Source of the DNA: SZUA-430 sp964547645
GTDB taxonomy: Bacteria > Pseudomonadota > Alphaproteobacteria > Micropepsales > Micropepsaceae
DNA length: 64,000 bases
NCBI GenBank assembly: GCA_964547645.1
Contig: CAZJOM010000002.1
Coordinates: 1-64,000 of the forward strand
Reading direction: 5' to 3'
Made by a program: the position numbers and the translations under genes. Below the pieces are notes generated by a model. The model was not told the DNA's origin. It saw only the letters and a list, made by a program, of their open reading frames with translations, and searched no databases. Positions 1 through 8,497 of the stretch are shown one piece after another; positions within the stretch are counted from its first letter, which is position 1, and every line of letters begins with the position of its first letter.

Positions 1-227
1 CGAACCACGGCGAGGATGTGGCGCGGTTGAAGCGCAATCAGATACTGATCGACGGCGGGCCAACGTCGGGGTTGTTGCTGCAGATCTTCACGCAGAATGC
101 GATCGGTCCGATTTTCTTCGAGATCATTCAACGCAAGGGTAACGACGGATTCGGCGAGGGGAACTTCCAGGCGCTGTTCGAGTCAATCGAGCTTGACCAA
201 ATCCGGCGCGGGGTTTTGAAAGCATGA
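1..227 (+). CDS. hppD: 4-hydroxyphenylpyruvate dioxygenase, C-terminal end (partial)
   Basis: Only the last 75 or so codons are in the window; the reading frame is open from base 3. The tail GPIFFEIIQRKG followed by GFGEGNF is the conserved C-terminal end of 4-hydroxyphenylpyruvate dioxygenase, and the Glu of FFEI is the third iron ligand of the family. The enzyme makes homogentisate from 4-hydroxyphenylpyruvate. The TGA stop overlaps the ATG of the homogentisate dioxygenase gene by four bases (ATGA), so the two are translated from one message. The ATG/GTG seen at base 18 is an internal codon, not the true start. Confidence 0.93.
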   Translation, partial: NHGEDVARLKRNQILIDGGPTSGLLLQIFTQNAIGPIFFEIIQRKGNDGFGEGNFQALFESIELDQIRRGVLKA

Positions 228-1354
228 GCAAGAACTGGATCAGCTTTCCGCGGATTGAGGGGCAGGCGTCGCGCCAGGCGCACGCCGATTTGCCGGAAGG
301 CACATATGAGCGCGAGCTTGGGCGCGAAGGGTTCTTCGGGCCCGCGACGCACATGTATCACAAGCATATGCCGACGGCGTGGAGCTCGTTTACGGGGCCG
401 CTTCGGCCGCGCGCCTATGACACGAACAAGCTTACGGCAGCCGCAGCTTCGCCGTGGGCGGCGAAGGCATTGCTCGGCAATCAGAAGGTCAAGATTCGCA
501 ACTGGCGGCTCGCGGAATCGATGACGGAGCTCGCACGTAACGGCGACGGGGACGAGCTGATCTTCGTGCATGCGGGTTCGGGCGACTTCTTCTGCGACTT
601 CGGTCATATGACGTTTCGCGACGGCGACTACATCGTCATTCCGCGCGGTACGATGTGGCGCATAGAGCCGCGGGAAGACTGCGCATTGTTGCTGGTCGAG
701 GCGGTGGATAACGCCTACCAGCTGCCCGATCGCGGGATGCTGGGCGAGCATGCGCAGTTCGATCCGGCCGTGCTTGAGACGCCGAAGATCAATCATCGCT
801 TTTTGATGCAACAGAGCGAGAACGAATGGAAGGTTGCCGTCAAGCGCCGGCAGCAGATCTCGACGATCGTCTATCCGTTCAACCCGTTGGATGCACAAGG
901 ATGGAAGGGCACGGTTGCACCGGTGAAATTGAACTGGCGCGATATCAGACCGATCGTTAGCCATCGCTACCATCTACCGCCGTCGGTGCACACGACCTTC
1001 TTGGCGGACCGGTTCGTCGTTTGCACGTTCGTGCCGCGCCCGATCGAGAGTGATCCGGGTGCGTTGAAGGTGCCCTTCTTCCACAACAACGACGACTACG
1101 ACGAAGTGATTTTCTATCACGCGGGCAACTTTTTCAGCCGCGACAACATCAAGGCGGGGATGATTACGTTCCATCCGGCCGGCTTCACGCATGGGCCGCA
1201 TCCGAAAGCGTTTGCAGCGGGGGCGAAGGCCGAGCGAAAGGAGACCGATGAGGTCGCGGTGATGATCGACACCCGCGATGCGCTCGATCCGACGCCGGAG
1301 GCGGAGGGTATCGAGGATCGCAGCTACGTCGATAGCTGGCGAGGTGCGCGGTGA
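224..1354 (+). CDS. hmgA: Homogentisate 1,2-dioxygenase, short cupin form
   Basis: Opens the ring of homogentisate to maleylacetoacetate, using Fe(II) and O2. The 376-residue protein is shorter than the classical 430-450-residue enzyme. It fits the short form found in many alphaproteobacteria. Candidate iron ligands are His287, Glu294 (in HNNDDYDE) and His323 (in FTHGPH); their spacing is close to the His-Glu-His set of the human enzyme. The gene overlaps hppD by four bases and fahA by four bases (GTGA), inside a pathway operon, which supports the function more than the sequence alone. The exact substrate is inferred from family and context. Confidence 0.87.
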   Translation: MSKNWISFPRIEGQASRQAHADLPEGTYERELGREGFFGPATHMYHKHMPTAWSSFTGPLRPRAYDTNKLTAAAASPWAAKALLGNQKVKIRNWRLAESMTELARNGDGDELIFVHAGSGDFFCDFGHMTFRDGDYIVIPRGTMWRIEPREDCALLLVEAVDNAYQLPDRGMLGEHAQFDPAVLETPKINHRFLMQQSENEWKVAVKRRQQISTIVYPFNPLDAQGWKGTVAPVKLNWRDIRPIVSHRYHLPPSVHTTFLADRFVVCTFVPRPIESDPGALKVPFFHNNDDYDEVIFYHAGNFFSRDNIKAGMITFHPAGFTHGPHPKAFAAGAKAERKETDEVAVMIDTRDALDPTPEAEGIEDRSYVDSWRGAR

Positions 1355-2340
1355 AACTCGCCTCGCTTAAGCAAGGGCGCGACGGGAAGCTTGTCGTCGT
1401 GTCGCGCGATCTGAAGCGTGCGATCGCAGCCGATGGAATCGCGCCATCGTTGCAAGTCGCGCTTGATACGTGGGAGCGGTCGGCGCCGCGATTGTTGGAG
1501 CTCTATCGGGCGCTGAACGAAGGTTCGCCGGTCGGGTCGTTTTCGTTTCGGGCCGGCGACTGTGCGGCGCCGCTACCGCGTGCGTTTCAGTGGGCGGATG
1601 GGTCTGCGTATGTGACGCACGTCGAACTTGTGCGCAAAGCGCGCGGGGCGGAGATGCCGCAATCGTTTTGGACCGATCCGTTGATCTACCAAGGCGGGTC
1701 GGACAGCTTCATCGGGCCGGAGGACGACATCCTGGCGGCGGATGAGGCATGGGGCATCGATATGGAAGGCGAGGTTGCCGTCATCACCGGCGACGTTCCG
1801 ATGGGTGCCTCGCCGACGCAGGCGGCGCCGCACATTCGGTTGCTGATGCTGGTCAACGATGTGAGTTTGCGGAATCTCATTCCGAAGGAACTTGAGAAGG
1901 GTTTCGGGTTCTTTCAGTCGAAACCGGCGACGTCATTTTCGCCTGTTGCAGTGACGCCGGATGAACTTGGCGAGCATTGGCGCGAGGGCAAGGTGCATCT
2001 GCCGCTGACAGTGGACCTGAACGGCGGGCTATTGGGTTCGCCGAATGCGGGCGTGGACATGACGTTCTCGTTTCCTCAGTTGATCGCGCATGTCGCGAAG
2101 ACGCGCGAACTTGAGGCGGGCTCGATCATCGGCTCCGGCACGGTTTCGAACGCGGACCGCAAAAGCGGCTCCGCTTGTCTTGCCGAGGTGCGAATGTTGG
2201 AGACGATCGCGAGCGGAAAGCCTGAGACGCCGTTCATGCGCTTCGGCGATCGGGTGCGGATCGAGATGAGGTTGCCTAATGGGCAGTCGGTGTTCGGCGC
2301 GATCGACCAGAAAGTCGCAAAGTATGAGGGTCCGAAATGA
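1351..2340 (+). CDS. fahA: Fumarylacetoacetase / fumarylacetoacetate hydrolase family protein
   Basis: Last step of homogentisate breakdown: fumarylacetoacetate to fumarate and acetoacetate. The C-terminal two thirds have the FAH-fold signature, with metal-site acidic residues in DMEGEVAVITG, the block DVSLRN and the loop GSGTVSNAD. Length (329 aa) matches the bacterial FAH form rather than the 420-aa eukaryotic one. The GTG start overlaps the stop of hmgA (GTGA), and the stop overlaps the ATG of maiA (ATGA). The family also includes dicarbonyl and oxalomesaconate hydrolases, but the operon makes this assignment firm. Confidence 0.9.
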   Translation: MKLASLKQGRDGKLVVVSRDLKRAIAADGIAPSLQVALDTWERSAPRLLELYRALNEGSPVGSFSFRAGDCAAPLPRAFQWADGSAYVTHVELVRKARGAEMPQSFWTDPLIYQGGSDSFIGPEDDILAADEAWGIDMEGEVAVITGDVPMGASPTQAAPHIRLLMLVNDVSLRNLIPKELEKGFGFFQSKPATSFSPVAVTPDELGEHWREGKVHLPLTVDLNGGLLGSPNAGVDMTFSFPQLIAHVAKTRELEAGSIIGSGTVSNADRKSGSACLAEVRMLETIASGKPETPFMRFGDRVRIEMRLPNGQSVFGAIDQKVAKYEGPK

Positions 2341-2975
2341 AGCTCTATGACTATGCGTATTCGTCGGCCGCTTATCGTGCGCGGATTGCGCTGAATTTGA
2401 AAGGGCTCGCGTACGAACGAGCGGTGATCAACTTACTCAAGTCAGATCAGCAGTCTGCGGCATACAAGGCGGTGAATCCGCAAGCGCTGATCCCGACGCT
2501 TGAGGCGGGTGGGCACACGATCGGGCAGTCTCTTGCTATCATCGAGTATCTCGATGAGACCCATCCGACGCCACCTTTGTTGCCGAGTTATCCGGCGGCG
2601 AAGGCGCGTGTGCGCCAGATGGCGTACGAGATCGCCTGCGACATTCATCCGGTCAACAACATGCGCGTGCGGGCACAGTTGAAGGCGATGGGGCATTCGG
2701 AGGAAGAGATTCTGACGAAGTGGTACGCGCACTGGATCACGATCGGTTTTGCGGCGCTTGAGAGGCAGCTGAGCGCGTCGGCGGAGACGGGCACGTTCTG
2801 TCACGGCGACACGCCGACTCTGGCGGACATTTGTTTGGTGCCGCAGATGGCGAATGCGTACCGTTTCAAGGTGCCGGTCGATGCTTTTCCTACTTTGGTT
2901 CGGATCGACAACGCATGCCGCGCGCTGCCGGCGTTCGCGGCGGCGGCGCCGGAGAAGCAACCCGATGCGGCCTGA
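2337..2975 (+). CDS. maiA: Maleylacetoacetate isomerase (zeta-class glutathione transferase)
   Basis: Cytoplasmic GST-fold enzyme that isomerises maleylacetoacetate to fumarylacetoacetate with glutathione. The N-terminal thioredoxin-like domain (about 1-80) carries NPQALIPTL and the QSLAIIEYLDE glutathione-binding block; an all-helical domain follows. The zeta-class active-site motif SSCx(W/H)RVRIAL reads SSAAYRARIAL here, so the usual Cys is Ala11, while Ser9 and Ser10 are kept. Length (212 aa) is typical. The gene lies between fahA (4-base overlap) and the MarR gene (11-base overlap). Confidence 0.9.
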   Translation: MKLYDYAYSSAAYRARIALNLKGLAYERAVINLLKSDQQSAAYKAVNPQALIPTLEAGGHTIGQSLAIIEYLDETHPTPPLLPSYPAAKARVRQMAYEIACDIHPVNNMRVRAQLKAMGHSEEEILTKWYAHWITIGFAALERQLSASAETGTFCHGDTPTLADICLVPQMANAYRFKVPVDAFPTLVRIDNACRALPAFAAAAPEKQPDAA

Positions 2976-3429
2976 GCGCAAGGTCAAGGCCAGCGGACTG
3001 CTGGAGCTGGAGCATTTCCTGCCGTACCGGCTGTCGGTGTTATCGAACACTGTTAGTCATCGCATCGCGAAATCCTATGAGCAGCAGTTTCAGCTGACGA
3101 TCGCGGAGTGGCGGGTGATGGCGGTGCTGGGGCGGTTTCCGGGGCTGACTGCGGCCGAGGTTACCGATCGTACAGCGATGGACAAGGTGCAGGTGAGCCG
3201 AGCCGTCGCGCGTCTCAAGCAAACGCATCGGATCGAGCAGCGGGCGGTTGAGGGCGACCGGCGGGCGCGGCACCTGTTCCTCACAGAGCGGGGGCACGAC
3301 GTTTATGCCGAGATCGTGCCGCTCGCCCGCGACTACGAAATGCGCGTGACGGCGGGGCTGAATGCGGCTGAGCGGGTGCAGCTGGAGCGGCTACTCGACA
3401 AGCTCACGGCGGCGGCGCTTGCGCTTTGA
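2965..3429 (+). CDS. MarR-family transcriptional regulator, probable regulator of the homogentisate operon
   Basis: Winged-helix DNA-binding protein of 154 aa. The HTH covers about residues 45-75 (LTAAEVTDRTAMDKVQVSRAV), followed by the wing EGDRRARHLFLTERG typical of MarR proteins. I chose the ATG at 2965 because an earlier start would run through the maiA reading frame. It overlaps maiA by 11 bases, so the regulator is translationally tied to the enzymes and probably responds to a homogentisate-pathway compound (inference from position). Its 3' end overlaps the convergent acyltransferase gene by 39 bases. Confidence 0.88.
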   Translation: MRPERKVKASGLLELEHFLPYRLSVLSNTVSHRIAKSYEQQFQLTIAEWRVMAVLGRFPGLTAAEVTDRTAMDKVQVSRAVARLKQTHRIEQRAVEGDRRARHLFLTERGHDVYAEIVPLARDYEMRVTAGLNAAERVQLERLLDKLTAAALAL

Positions 3430-4257
3430 TTTGGGGGGAAGCGTTTCTTCCAGCGCATAGGTTTGATCGCGCAGGAACTCCATCAGCTTCTTGCGGTCGC
3501 TGATTTTTCTTAGCTCTTCGAATGGAATGCGCTTGCCGATCCGGATCGTCATGTCTTCGCCGATGCGGTCGTGAACCTCTTTGAAGAGCAGCGATAGGCG
3601 CAGCGTCATGGAGATGTGGCTTGCAACCTGGAACAGGCGCGAGTTCTGACCGGCGAAGAAGACCGGTACCACCGGTGCCTTACCTTGCGAGATCATACGG
3701 GCGGTAAATGTCTTCCACTCCGGATCACGCGCTTTGCGGGCCCATACTTTGGGCGTGGTAGACACCGTGCCGCCGGGGAAGATGATCAATGCGCCGCCGT
3801 TTTCTAACAACGCCTTTGCTTCGGCGCGGGTCTTGATGTTGGTTTCGAGCGCGGCCTTGGTTTCTTCAAAATCGATCGGTAGCAAGAACGGCTTGATCTC
3901 TTCGGCGCGGTTCAAAAGTGCGTTGGTTAGGACCTTGAAGTCCTTGCGCACGCGGGCGATCAGCCAGCAGATCATCAAGCCGTCCAGCACACCGAACGGG
4001 TGGTTCGCGACCAAGATTACGGGGCCGGCGCTTGGGATTTCACCAAGCGCATCTTCGTTCAGGTCGATGTTCAGGCGCAGCTTGCGGATAGCCGCGTTCC
4101 AGAACGTTTCGCCCGGGACAGGTTTGTTCTGATGTTCAAGGTACATCCGCTTCAGTTCGGGCTGGCCCGAGATGCGCTCGATCACTTGGATGACGAGGCG
4201 CTTGAACGCGGGATCTTCCGGGGAGGCGTAGGAGAATTCGTCGACTTCGGCAGCCAT
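3391..4257 (-). CDS. Lysophospholipid acyltransferase family protein (PlsC-like)
   Basis: Membrane-associated acyltransferase of the glycerol-phosphate acyltransferase superfamily. It shows the catalytic block NHPFGVLDG (H-x4-D) near residue 85 and the second block FPGGTVSTTP near 160. The region around residue 90-105 is hydrophobic. The C-terminus is very basic (KSKRKRRRRE), possibly for membrane contact. Acyl acceptor cannot be told: lysophosphatidate and lyso-ornithine lipid are both possible. The gene is convergent with the marR gene and overlaps it by 39 bases; its promoter must lie in the 4258-4478 divergent region. Confidence 0.82.
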   Translation of the reverse strand: MAAEVDEFSYASPEDPAFKRLVIQVIERISGQPELKRMYLEHQNKPVPGETFWNAAIRKLRLNIDLNEDALGEIPSAGPVILVANHPFGVLDGLMICWLIARVRKDFKVLTNALLNRAEEIKPFLLPIDFEETKAALETNIKTRAEAKALLENGGALIIFPGGTVSTTPKVWARKARDPEWKTFTARMISQGKAPVVPVFFAGQNSRLFQVASHISMTLRLSLLFKEVHDRIGEDMTIRIGKRIPFEELRKISDRKKLMEFLRDQTYALEETLPPKSKRKRRRRELVE

Positions 4258-4332
4258 CGGCGTTGGGGACCCAAATCACTCCGTAGGTCGCATTGTGCCT
4301 AAAGCTTAACGTCATGGCGATAGGGGAATGAA

Positions 4333-4362
4333 ACGGAGCAAACCCTTGGGTTTCCGCTCCGT
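4333..4362. other. Strong GC-rich hairpin in a divergent intergenic region
   Basis: Stem arms ACGGAGC and GCTCCGT enclose a second nested pair AAACCC / GGGTTT, giving 13 paired bases with only a two-base CC bulge. No T-run follows on either strand, and both neighbouring genes point away, so it is not placed as a terminator. It may be a 5'-UTR structure or part of a small RNA. Confidence 0.5.
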
Positions 4363-4478
4363 CGGGTCGATAGCGACGGGCTATCCAATCCGAAGCTGAA
4401 GCGTGGGGTGCGTCTTTGCTAGCGTTTGCGAGTGATCAATAGGGCGGCGCAGAGCGTGCCCAGGCTTGGAGGTTTGCC

Positions 4479-4952
4479 ATGGTTTCCAATCGTCAGTGGC
4501 TGCAGATCGGCTTGATCTTGTACGTCAGCTTCGTGTTCGTACAATCGCTGTTCTACAAGTTCAGCGACTCGCCCGAGACGCAGTACATTTTCGGTACGCT
4601 TGATCAGTGGGGTGCGGGGCTCGGGTTTCCGGGGCTATTCGCGCCGGGCGGCATCTTCAGCGCAAAGGTCATCGGCACGTTCGAGCTTATCGCTTCGATC
4701 GCTTTGCTGCTGTCGCTCATCGGCCGGTATCAGTTTGTGAGACCGTTTGCGGCGTTACTGGGCCTCGGCATCATTTCGGGTGCGATCTTCTTCCATCTGT
4801 TCACGCCGCTTGGCGTGGTGATCCCGAACAGCGACGGCACGCTTGACGGTGGACTGCTGTTCGCCCTGGCGTGCGGCGTTTGGGTGTCGTGTGCGGTCCT
4901 GGTGGTTCTCAATCGCGAGGGGCCGCTGAAACTCGCAGGCCTCGCCAGGTGA
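4479..4952 (+). CDS. Small integral membrane protein, DoxX-like
   Basis: 157 residues with four likely membrane helices (about 10-28, 60-82, 88-110 and 125-145), and a periplasm- or cytoplasm-facing loop rich in D, P and G between the third and fourth. Size and topology resemble DoxX/DUF4345-like proteins, but no diagnostic motif is certain. GGAGG lies seven bases before the ATG. Its stop overlaps the GTG start of the patatin gene (GTGA), so the two are probably co-expressed. Confidence 0.65.
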   Translation: MVSNRQWLQIGLILYVSFVFVQSLFYKFSDSPETQYIFGTLDQWGAGLGFPGLFAPGGIFSAKVIGTFELIASIALLLSLIGRYQFVRPFAALLGLGIISGAIFFHLFTPLGVVIPNSDGTLDGGLLFALACGVWVSCAVLVVLNREGPLKLAGLAR

Positions 4953-5806
4953 AACCGGGAGGCGCCACTGCGTTCGTGTTGGCGGGCGGCGGTAGTCTTG
5001 GCGCGCTTCAGGTGGGCATGCTCAAGGCTCTCGCAGAGAGCCGGATTGTACCGGACATGATCGTCGGCTCCAGCGTTGGGTCGATCAATAGCGCCTATTT
5101 CGCGGCTCATCCCGACGTGGTCGGCGTGGCTGCGTTGGAGCAGCTCTGGGTGACGACCAAGCGGCGCGACGTTTTTCCGCTCACGGTCAAAGGTTTGTTT
5201 CGGATTGTCGCCAAAGGTGACTTCCTGTCGGATCCTGAAGGCCTGCGTGGACTGATCGAACGCAATTTGCCGTTCCGACTGCTGGAACAATCAACGATTC
5301 CTCTTCACATTGTGTCGACGAACTTCCTGACGGGGCAGCCCGTGATCCTCTCGGAGGGGCCAGCCGCGGAAGCGATCGTTGCGTCGTGTGCGATTCCGGC
5401 TGCGTTCCCGGCTGTGCGGATTGGGAACCGTTATCTGGTGGACGGCGGGATTGCGAGCAACACGCCGATCAAGGCGGCGGTGACGCGCGGTGCCACGCGT
5501 CTGATCGTGCTTCCAACGGGGCACGCGTGCGCCCTGGGGGAGCCGCCGCGCGGTGCCATCGCGAGTGCGCTGCATGCACTGACATTACTCGTCAGCCGCC
5601 AGATCGTGACGGACTTGGAGGCGCTTGCCGGTTCGATCGCCTTTCACGTGGTGCCATCGCTTTGCCCGGTGGAGGCGTCGCCCTATGACTTCTCGCAAAC
5701 TAGGCAGCTGATTGACCGGGCGTATGTGCAGACGTGCCGGTGGCTCGAAGCGGGCGGGCTGGAGAGGTCCGAGGTTCCGCATCAACTGGAACTGCACGCC
5801 CACTGA
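4949..5806 (+). CDS. Patatin-like phospholipase
   Basis: Serine lipid acyl hydrolase with the Ser-Asp dyad of the patatin family. The oxyanion loop GGGSLGAL is at residues 13-20, the nucleophile elbow G-S-S42-V-G follows, and the Asp partner lies in VDGGIASNTP. The GTG at 4949 was chosen because it overlaps the previous stop as GTGA and leaves the glycine loop at the normal distance from the N-terminus; an upstream in-frame start at 4871 would lie inside the preceding gene. The C-terminal region after about 200 is poorly conserved. The natural lipid substrate is unknown. Confidence 0.85.
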   Translation: MKPGGATAFVLAGGGSLGALQVGMLKALAESRIVPDMIVGSSVGSINSAYFAAHPDVVGVAALEQLWVTTKRRDVFPLTVKGLFRIVAKGDFLSDPEGLRGLIERNLPFRLLEQSTIPLHIVSTNFLTGQPVILSEGPAAEAIVASCAIPAAFPAVRIGNRYLVDGGIASNTPIKAAVTRGATRLIVLPTGHACALGEPPRGAIASALHALTLLVSRQIVTDLEALAGSIAFHVVPSLCPVEASPYDFSQTRQLIDRAYVQTCRWLEAGGLERSEVPHQLELHAH

Positions 5807-5817
5807 GCGGCGCTCGG

Positions 5818-6948
5818 CTATTCGGTTTGCGGGTACTGGGACCAGAGGTTCGTTTCGTGGCGGTAGGCCCGGAGGAAGTCGCTTAGGCGGGCGGGTTTGA
5901 AGCCGCGCTTGGCGTTCTCGGCGCCGGTTTCCCAGAGGGCTTTGTACTGATGCATCAGCGCGCGGTAGGCGTCGATGAGCTTTGTGCGGCGATCCCAGAT
6001 ATGGGTTGCTTCGGCACCGGCGCCGTTGATTTCGACGATCTTGAAGTTGCGGCCGGCTTGCAGGTCCTCGATCGAGGGGAAGCGCACGTCGAAGCGGCCG
6101 AAGTAGAATTCCTTCACGTCTTTTGCGATGCGATCGAAGGCGTCGGTCATTGCCTCTGTGATCAGATGGTTGCCGTCACGAAAGATCGTGCCGCGGCTGT
6201 GGCTGCCGGCGTACGCAATGCGGAAAGGCTGGCCGTCGGGGACAATCCAGTCGAGCCGATCTTTGTGGCGCGGCAAGTAGATGTGTTGCAGTTGGCTCGC
6301 GCGCGGGTCGCAGGCGATTAGTTCACCTAAGGTCGATTTGCCGTCGCCGTAAACATAGGGGAAGTATTTGAGGGTCAGCGAGACGATGCGGCCGCGCGTC
6401 TCGCTGGGTTTGCGAATGTAGAAGACACCAGCTTCGGCTTCGTGATCGACGAGTGCTTGGAAGACGATGCGTTCGCCCATCGGAAAAGCGTCGATGTAGC
6501 GGGCGAGTTCTTCTTCGGTGCGCACGCGGCGGACGCCGGCGCCGCGGCAGCCCATGTCGGGCTTGGCGATGAAGGGAAGCGCAAGGCCCGCGCGCTTCGC
6601 AGCGGCAAGAGCGTCGGCAAGCGTGAGCTTCTCCGTCTTGTCGATCGTGGCCCAGGCGGCAATGAACTGCCGGGCGTAGGGGCCGGCGTACTCGAACACG
6701 GTCGCTTTTGACTCACCGATCCAGCCGCCCATCGGGAACAGCGGGTTCGAGATTGTGGGCAGCGTGAAGCGGCCGCCGTGACGGACCGTCAGCCAGAGCC
6801 AGTAGAGGAACATCGGCGCGTAGAAATAGCGCTGCGGCCAAAACTCGAAGAACGAGATTTGTCTGCCGCTCATGTCGAGCGGGGGCATGCCCTGATGCGG
6901 ATATCGCCGTTCGGTGCGCGCGAGGTCAGCCATGGCCGGCGCCCCCAT
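5818..6948 (-). CDS. ATP-grasp ligase-like protein
   Basis: About 376 residues with an ATP-grasp core: LPFIAKPDMGCRGAGVRRV is the lysine and glycine-rich nucleotide loop (about residues 125-145), VFQALVDHEAEAGVFYIR the hinge, and FGRFDVRFP with FKIVEINGAGAE the magnesium-binding acidic and Asn residues. Such proteins join a carboxylate to an amine or thiol; the substrate is not evident. The N-terminal 90 residues contain a WPQRYFYAPMFLYWLWL hydrophobic stretch, so membrane contact is possible. It is the last gene of a three-gene operon and overlaps the DedA gene by 23 bases (or 8, if the ATG at 6933 is used). Confidence 0.78.
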   Translation of the reverse strand: MGAPAMADLARTERRYPHQGMPPLDMSGRQISFFEFWPQRYFYAPMFLYWLWLTVRHGGRFTLPTISNPLFPMGGWIGESKATVFEYAGPYARQFIAAWATIDKTEKLTLADALAAAKRAGLALPFIAKPDMGCRGAGVRRVRTEEELARYIDAFPMGERIVFQALVDHEAEAGVFYIRKPSETRGRIVSLTLKYFPYVYGDGKSTLGELIACDPRASQLQHIYLPRHKDRLDWIVPDGQPFRIAYAGSHSRGTIFRDGNHLITEAMTDAFDRIAKDVKEFYFGRFDVRFPSIEDLQAGRNFKIVEINGAGAEATHIWDRRTKLIDAYRALMHQYKALWETGAENAKRGFKPARLSDFLRAYRHETNLWSQYPQTE

Positions 6949-7522
6949 TCTCGACCTTAGGCGCGATGCGGTCGGCGATCGCCGGTCCCAGCAGGACGAG
7001 CGCGACCAGTGCAGCGGCTAGGGTCCACCGCCAAACGCCCAAGTGCTCAACGATCATCAGGCCGAAGAAGAAGACCAACGAGAAGACAAGGCTTGTCCAT
7101 GCAAGCCCCGCGGCGGCCGCAACACCGGCGAACGGCCAAAACGGCAAGCCAAGGAAGCCGCTTGATGTGTAAGTCGGCAGACGGAACCCCGGCATGAAGC
7201 GGGCGCCGATCAGGGCACCGATGTAGCGCCGCTTGAGCCAATGGCGGCCCTTCGCCATGCGCTGCTCGCCGATCCATTGGCGCAGCCACGCGCGCGTGCG
7301 GGCGGCGGCGCCAATGCCGTAGAGCATTAAGTCGCCGGCGAAGATTCCCGCGAACAGGGCGGCGAGCGCGACTTGGGCGGGGATCATCTCGTCGGCGGCG
7401 AGCAACGCTGCGGCGATTGTAGCGACGTCTTCCAGGACAAAGGTCGCGAGCACGATCGCAAACGCTATGGCCCATGGATTGGAGCCGAGCGCGAGCAAAT
7501 ACATGCCGACCTCTTCGATCAC
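6926..7522 (-). CDS. DedA / SNARE-associated (VTT-domain) membrane protein
   Basis: 198-residue inner-membrane protein with the DedA pattern: an acidic residue in the first re-entrant helix (VLEDVATIAAALL) and the block ARFMPGFRLPTYTSSG that matches the family's G-R-F-x-P-x-x-R motif. DedA proteins act as lipid carriers or scramblases, for example of undecaprenyl phosphate or phosphatidylethanolamine. Its start overlaps the stop of the upstream lipoprotein hydrolase (ATGA). Pairing with a hydrolase and an ATP-grasp ligase suggests an envelope or lipid task (inference). Confidence 0.85.
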   Translation of the reverse strand: MIEEVGMYLLALGSNPWAIAFAIVLATFVLEDVATIAAALLAADEMIPAQVALAALFAGIFAGDLMLYGIGAAARTRAWLRQWIGEQRMAKGRHWLKRRYIGALIGARFMPGFRLPTYTSSGFLGLPFWPFAGVAAAAGLAWTSLVFSLVFFFGLMIVEHLGVWRWTLAAALVALVLLGPAIADRIAPKVENGGAGHG

Positions 7523-8394
7523 GGCACTTGTCCCGACGCGGGTTTATCCATCATGTCGAAGGCCTTGGCGATTGCGGCTTCGACCTTCGGCTTCGAGTTC
7601 CAGGGCAGGAAGTGGTTCAGACCGTCGAGCACAGTGACGTCCATCGCCTTTGTGCCCGTCATGTGTGTCTTGATGAAGTCGACATTGGCGAACGGGACGA
7701 GGTCGTCCTTTGTGCCGTGGACGATTGTGACCGGCACTTTCACGGTGGCTAGGCGTGGGGCGAGCGCTTCAAGTTGCGGCTTGAGCGCGATGATCTCGCG
7801 ATTGGCGTTGCGGATCATCCGTGGCAGCAGCGCGCTGACCGGCCAAGTGTCGCCGACATACTGGATGAAGGGTACGCTTTCTTGCGCCGGGTCGAGAGAG
7901 CCCGCAACAATCACCAGAGCCGAGGTGAGCTTCGGGTACTCGACGGCGAACTGGGCGATGATCGGGCCGCCGAGCGAGTGACCGACGAACACGGCTGCGC
8001 GGTCGCCTTTGGCTTGCAGAAGGTCGGCTAGTGCTTTGGCTTGTTCGGCGAGCGAGACGACGGCGTCGTCGGGGCCACTCTCGCCGAAGCCGGGGCGATC
8101 GACGGCCAGGTAACGGTAACCCTTGGGGACGCTCATCAGGTAGTCGGTCCAAGCATCCGATTCGCCGGGCGTGCCGTGAACGAAAACGACGGTCTTGCCG
8201 TTCGGGTCGCCGGCTTCGCGGTAACGCAGAGAGTAGCCGGCGGGAAGCTCCAGCGTGTGCAGCGGCAGGGCCCGGAGCATTGCTTTTTCATCGGTGTCGG
8301 GGCCCGGGATCGAACAGCCGATCAACGCGAGCGCACCGCCTAGAAAGGCCAAGCGCTGGGTCCAAGGTCCTAGAATTTGGTGCGAGAATGCCAT
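7519..8394 (-). CDS. Alpha/beta-hydrolase lipoprotein
   Basis: 291 residues. The N-terminus has a hydrophobic stretch ending in a lipobox (A-L-I-G-Cys27), so the protein is probably anchored in the envelope. The hydrolase core shows HGTPGES (oxyanion region), the nucleophile elbow G-H-S-L-G, the acid region HGTKDD and a late His in DGLNHFLPW. First gene of the operon with DedA and the ATP-grasp protein; the promoter should lie in the 103 bases between it and cheZ. The substrate is unknown. Confidence 0.85.
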   Translation of the reverse strand: MAFSHQILGPWTQRLAFLGGALALIGCSIPGPDTDEKAMLRALPLHTLELPAGYSLRYREAGDPNGKTVVFVHGTPGESDAWTDYLMSVPKGYRYLAVDRPGFGESGPDDAVVSLAEQAKALADLLQAKGDRAAVFVGHSLGGPIIAQFAVEYPKLTSALVIVAGSLDPAQESVPFIQYVGDTWPVSALLPRMIRNANREIIALKPQLEALAPRLATVKVPVTIVHGTKDDLVPFANVDFIKTHMTGTKAMDVTVLDGLNHFLPWNSKPKVEAAIAKAFDMMDKPASGQVP

Positions 8395-8497
8395 TGAAAC
8401 TGCCGCCGGTCGTGTCGCAGGCAGTTTCCACCGCAGCCACCCCTGAAGGCAAGGACGGGGGTGGTCAATTCGAGCTCACCGGGACGTGAGCCGCGGG

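Noticed and set aside
8437..8464. CCACCCC / GGGGTGG hairpin downstream of cheZ
   Set aside because: No T-run follows on the minus strand, and the loop is long; not enough for a terminator call.
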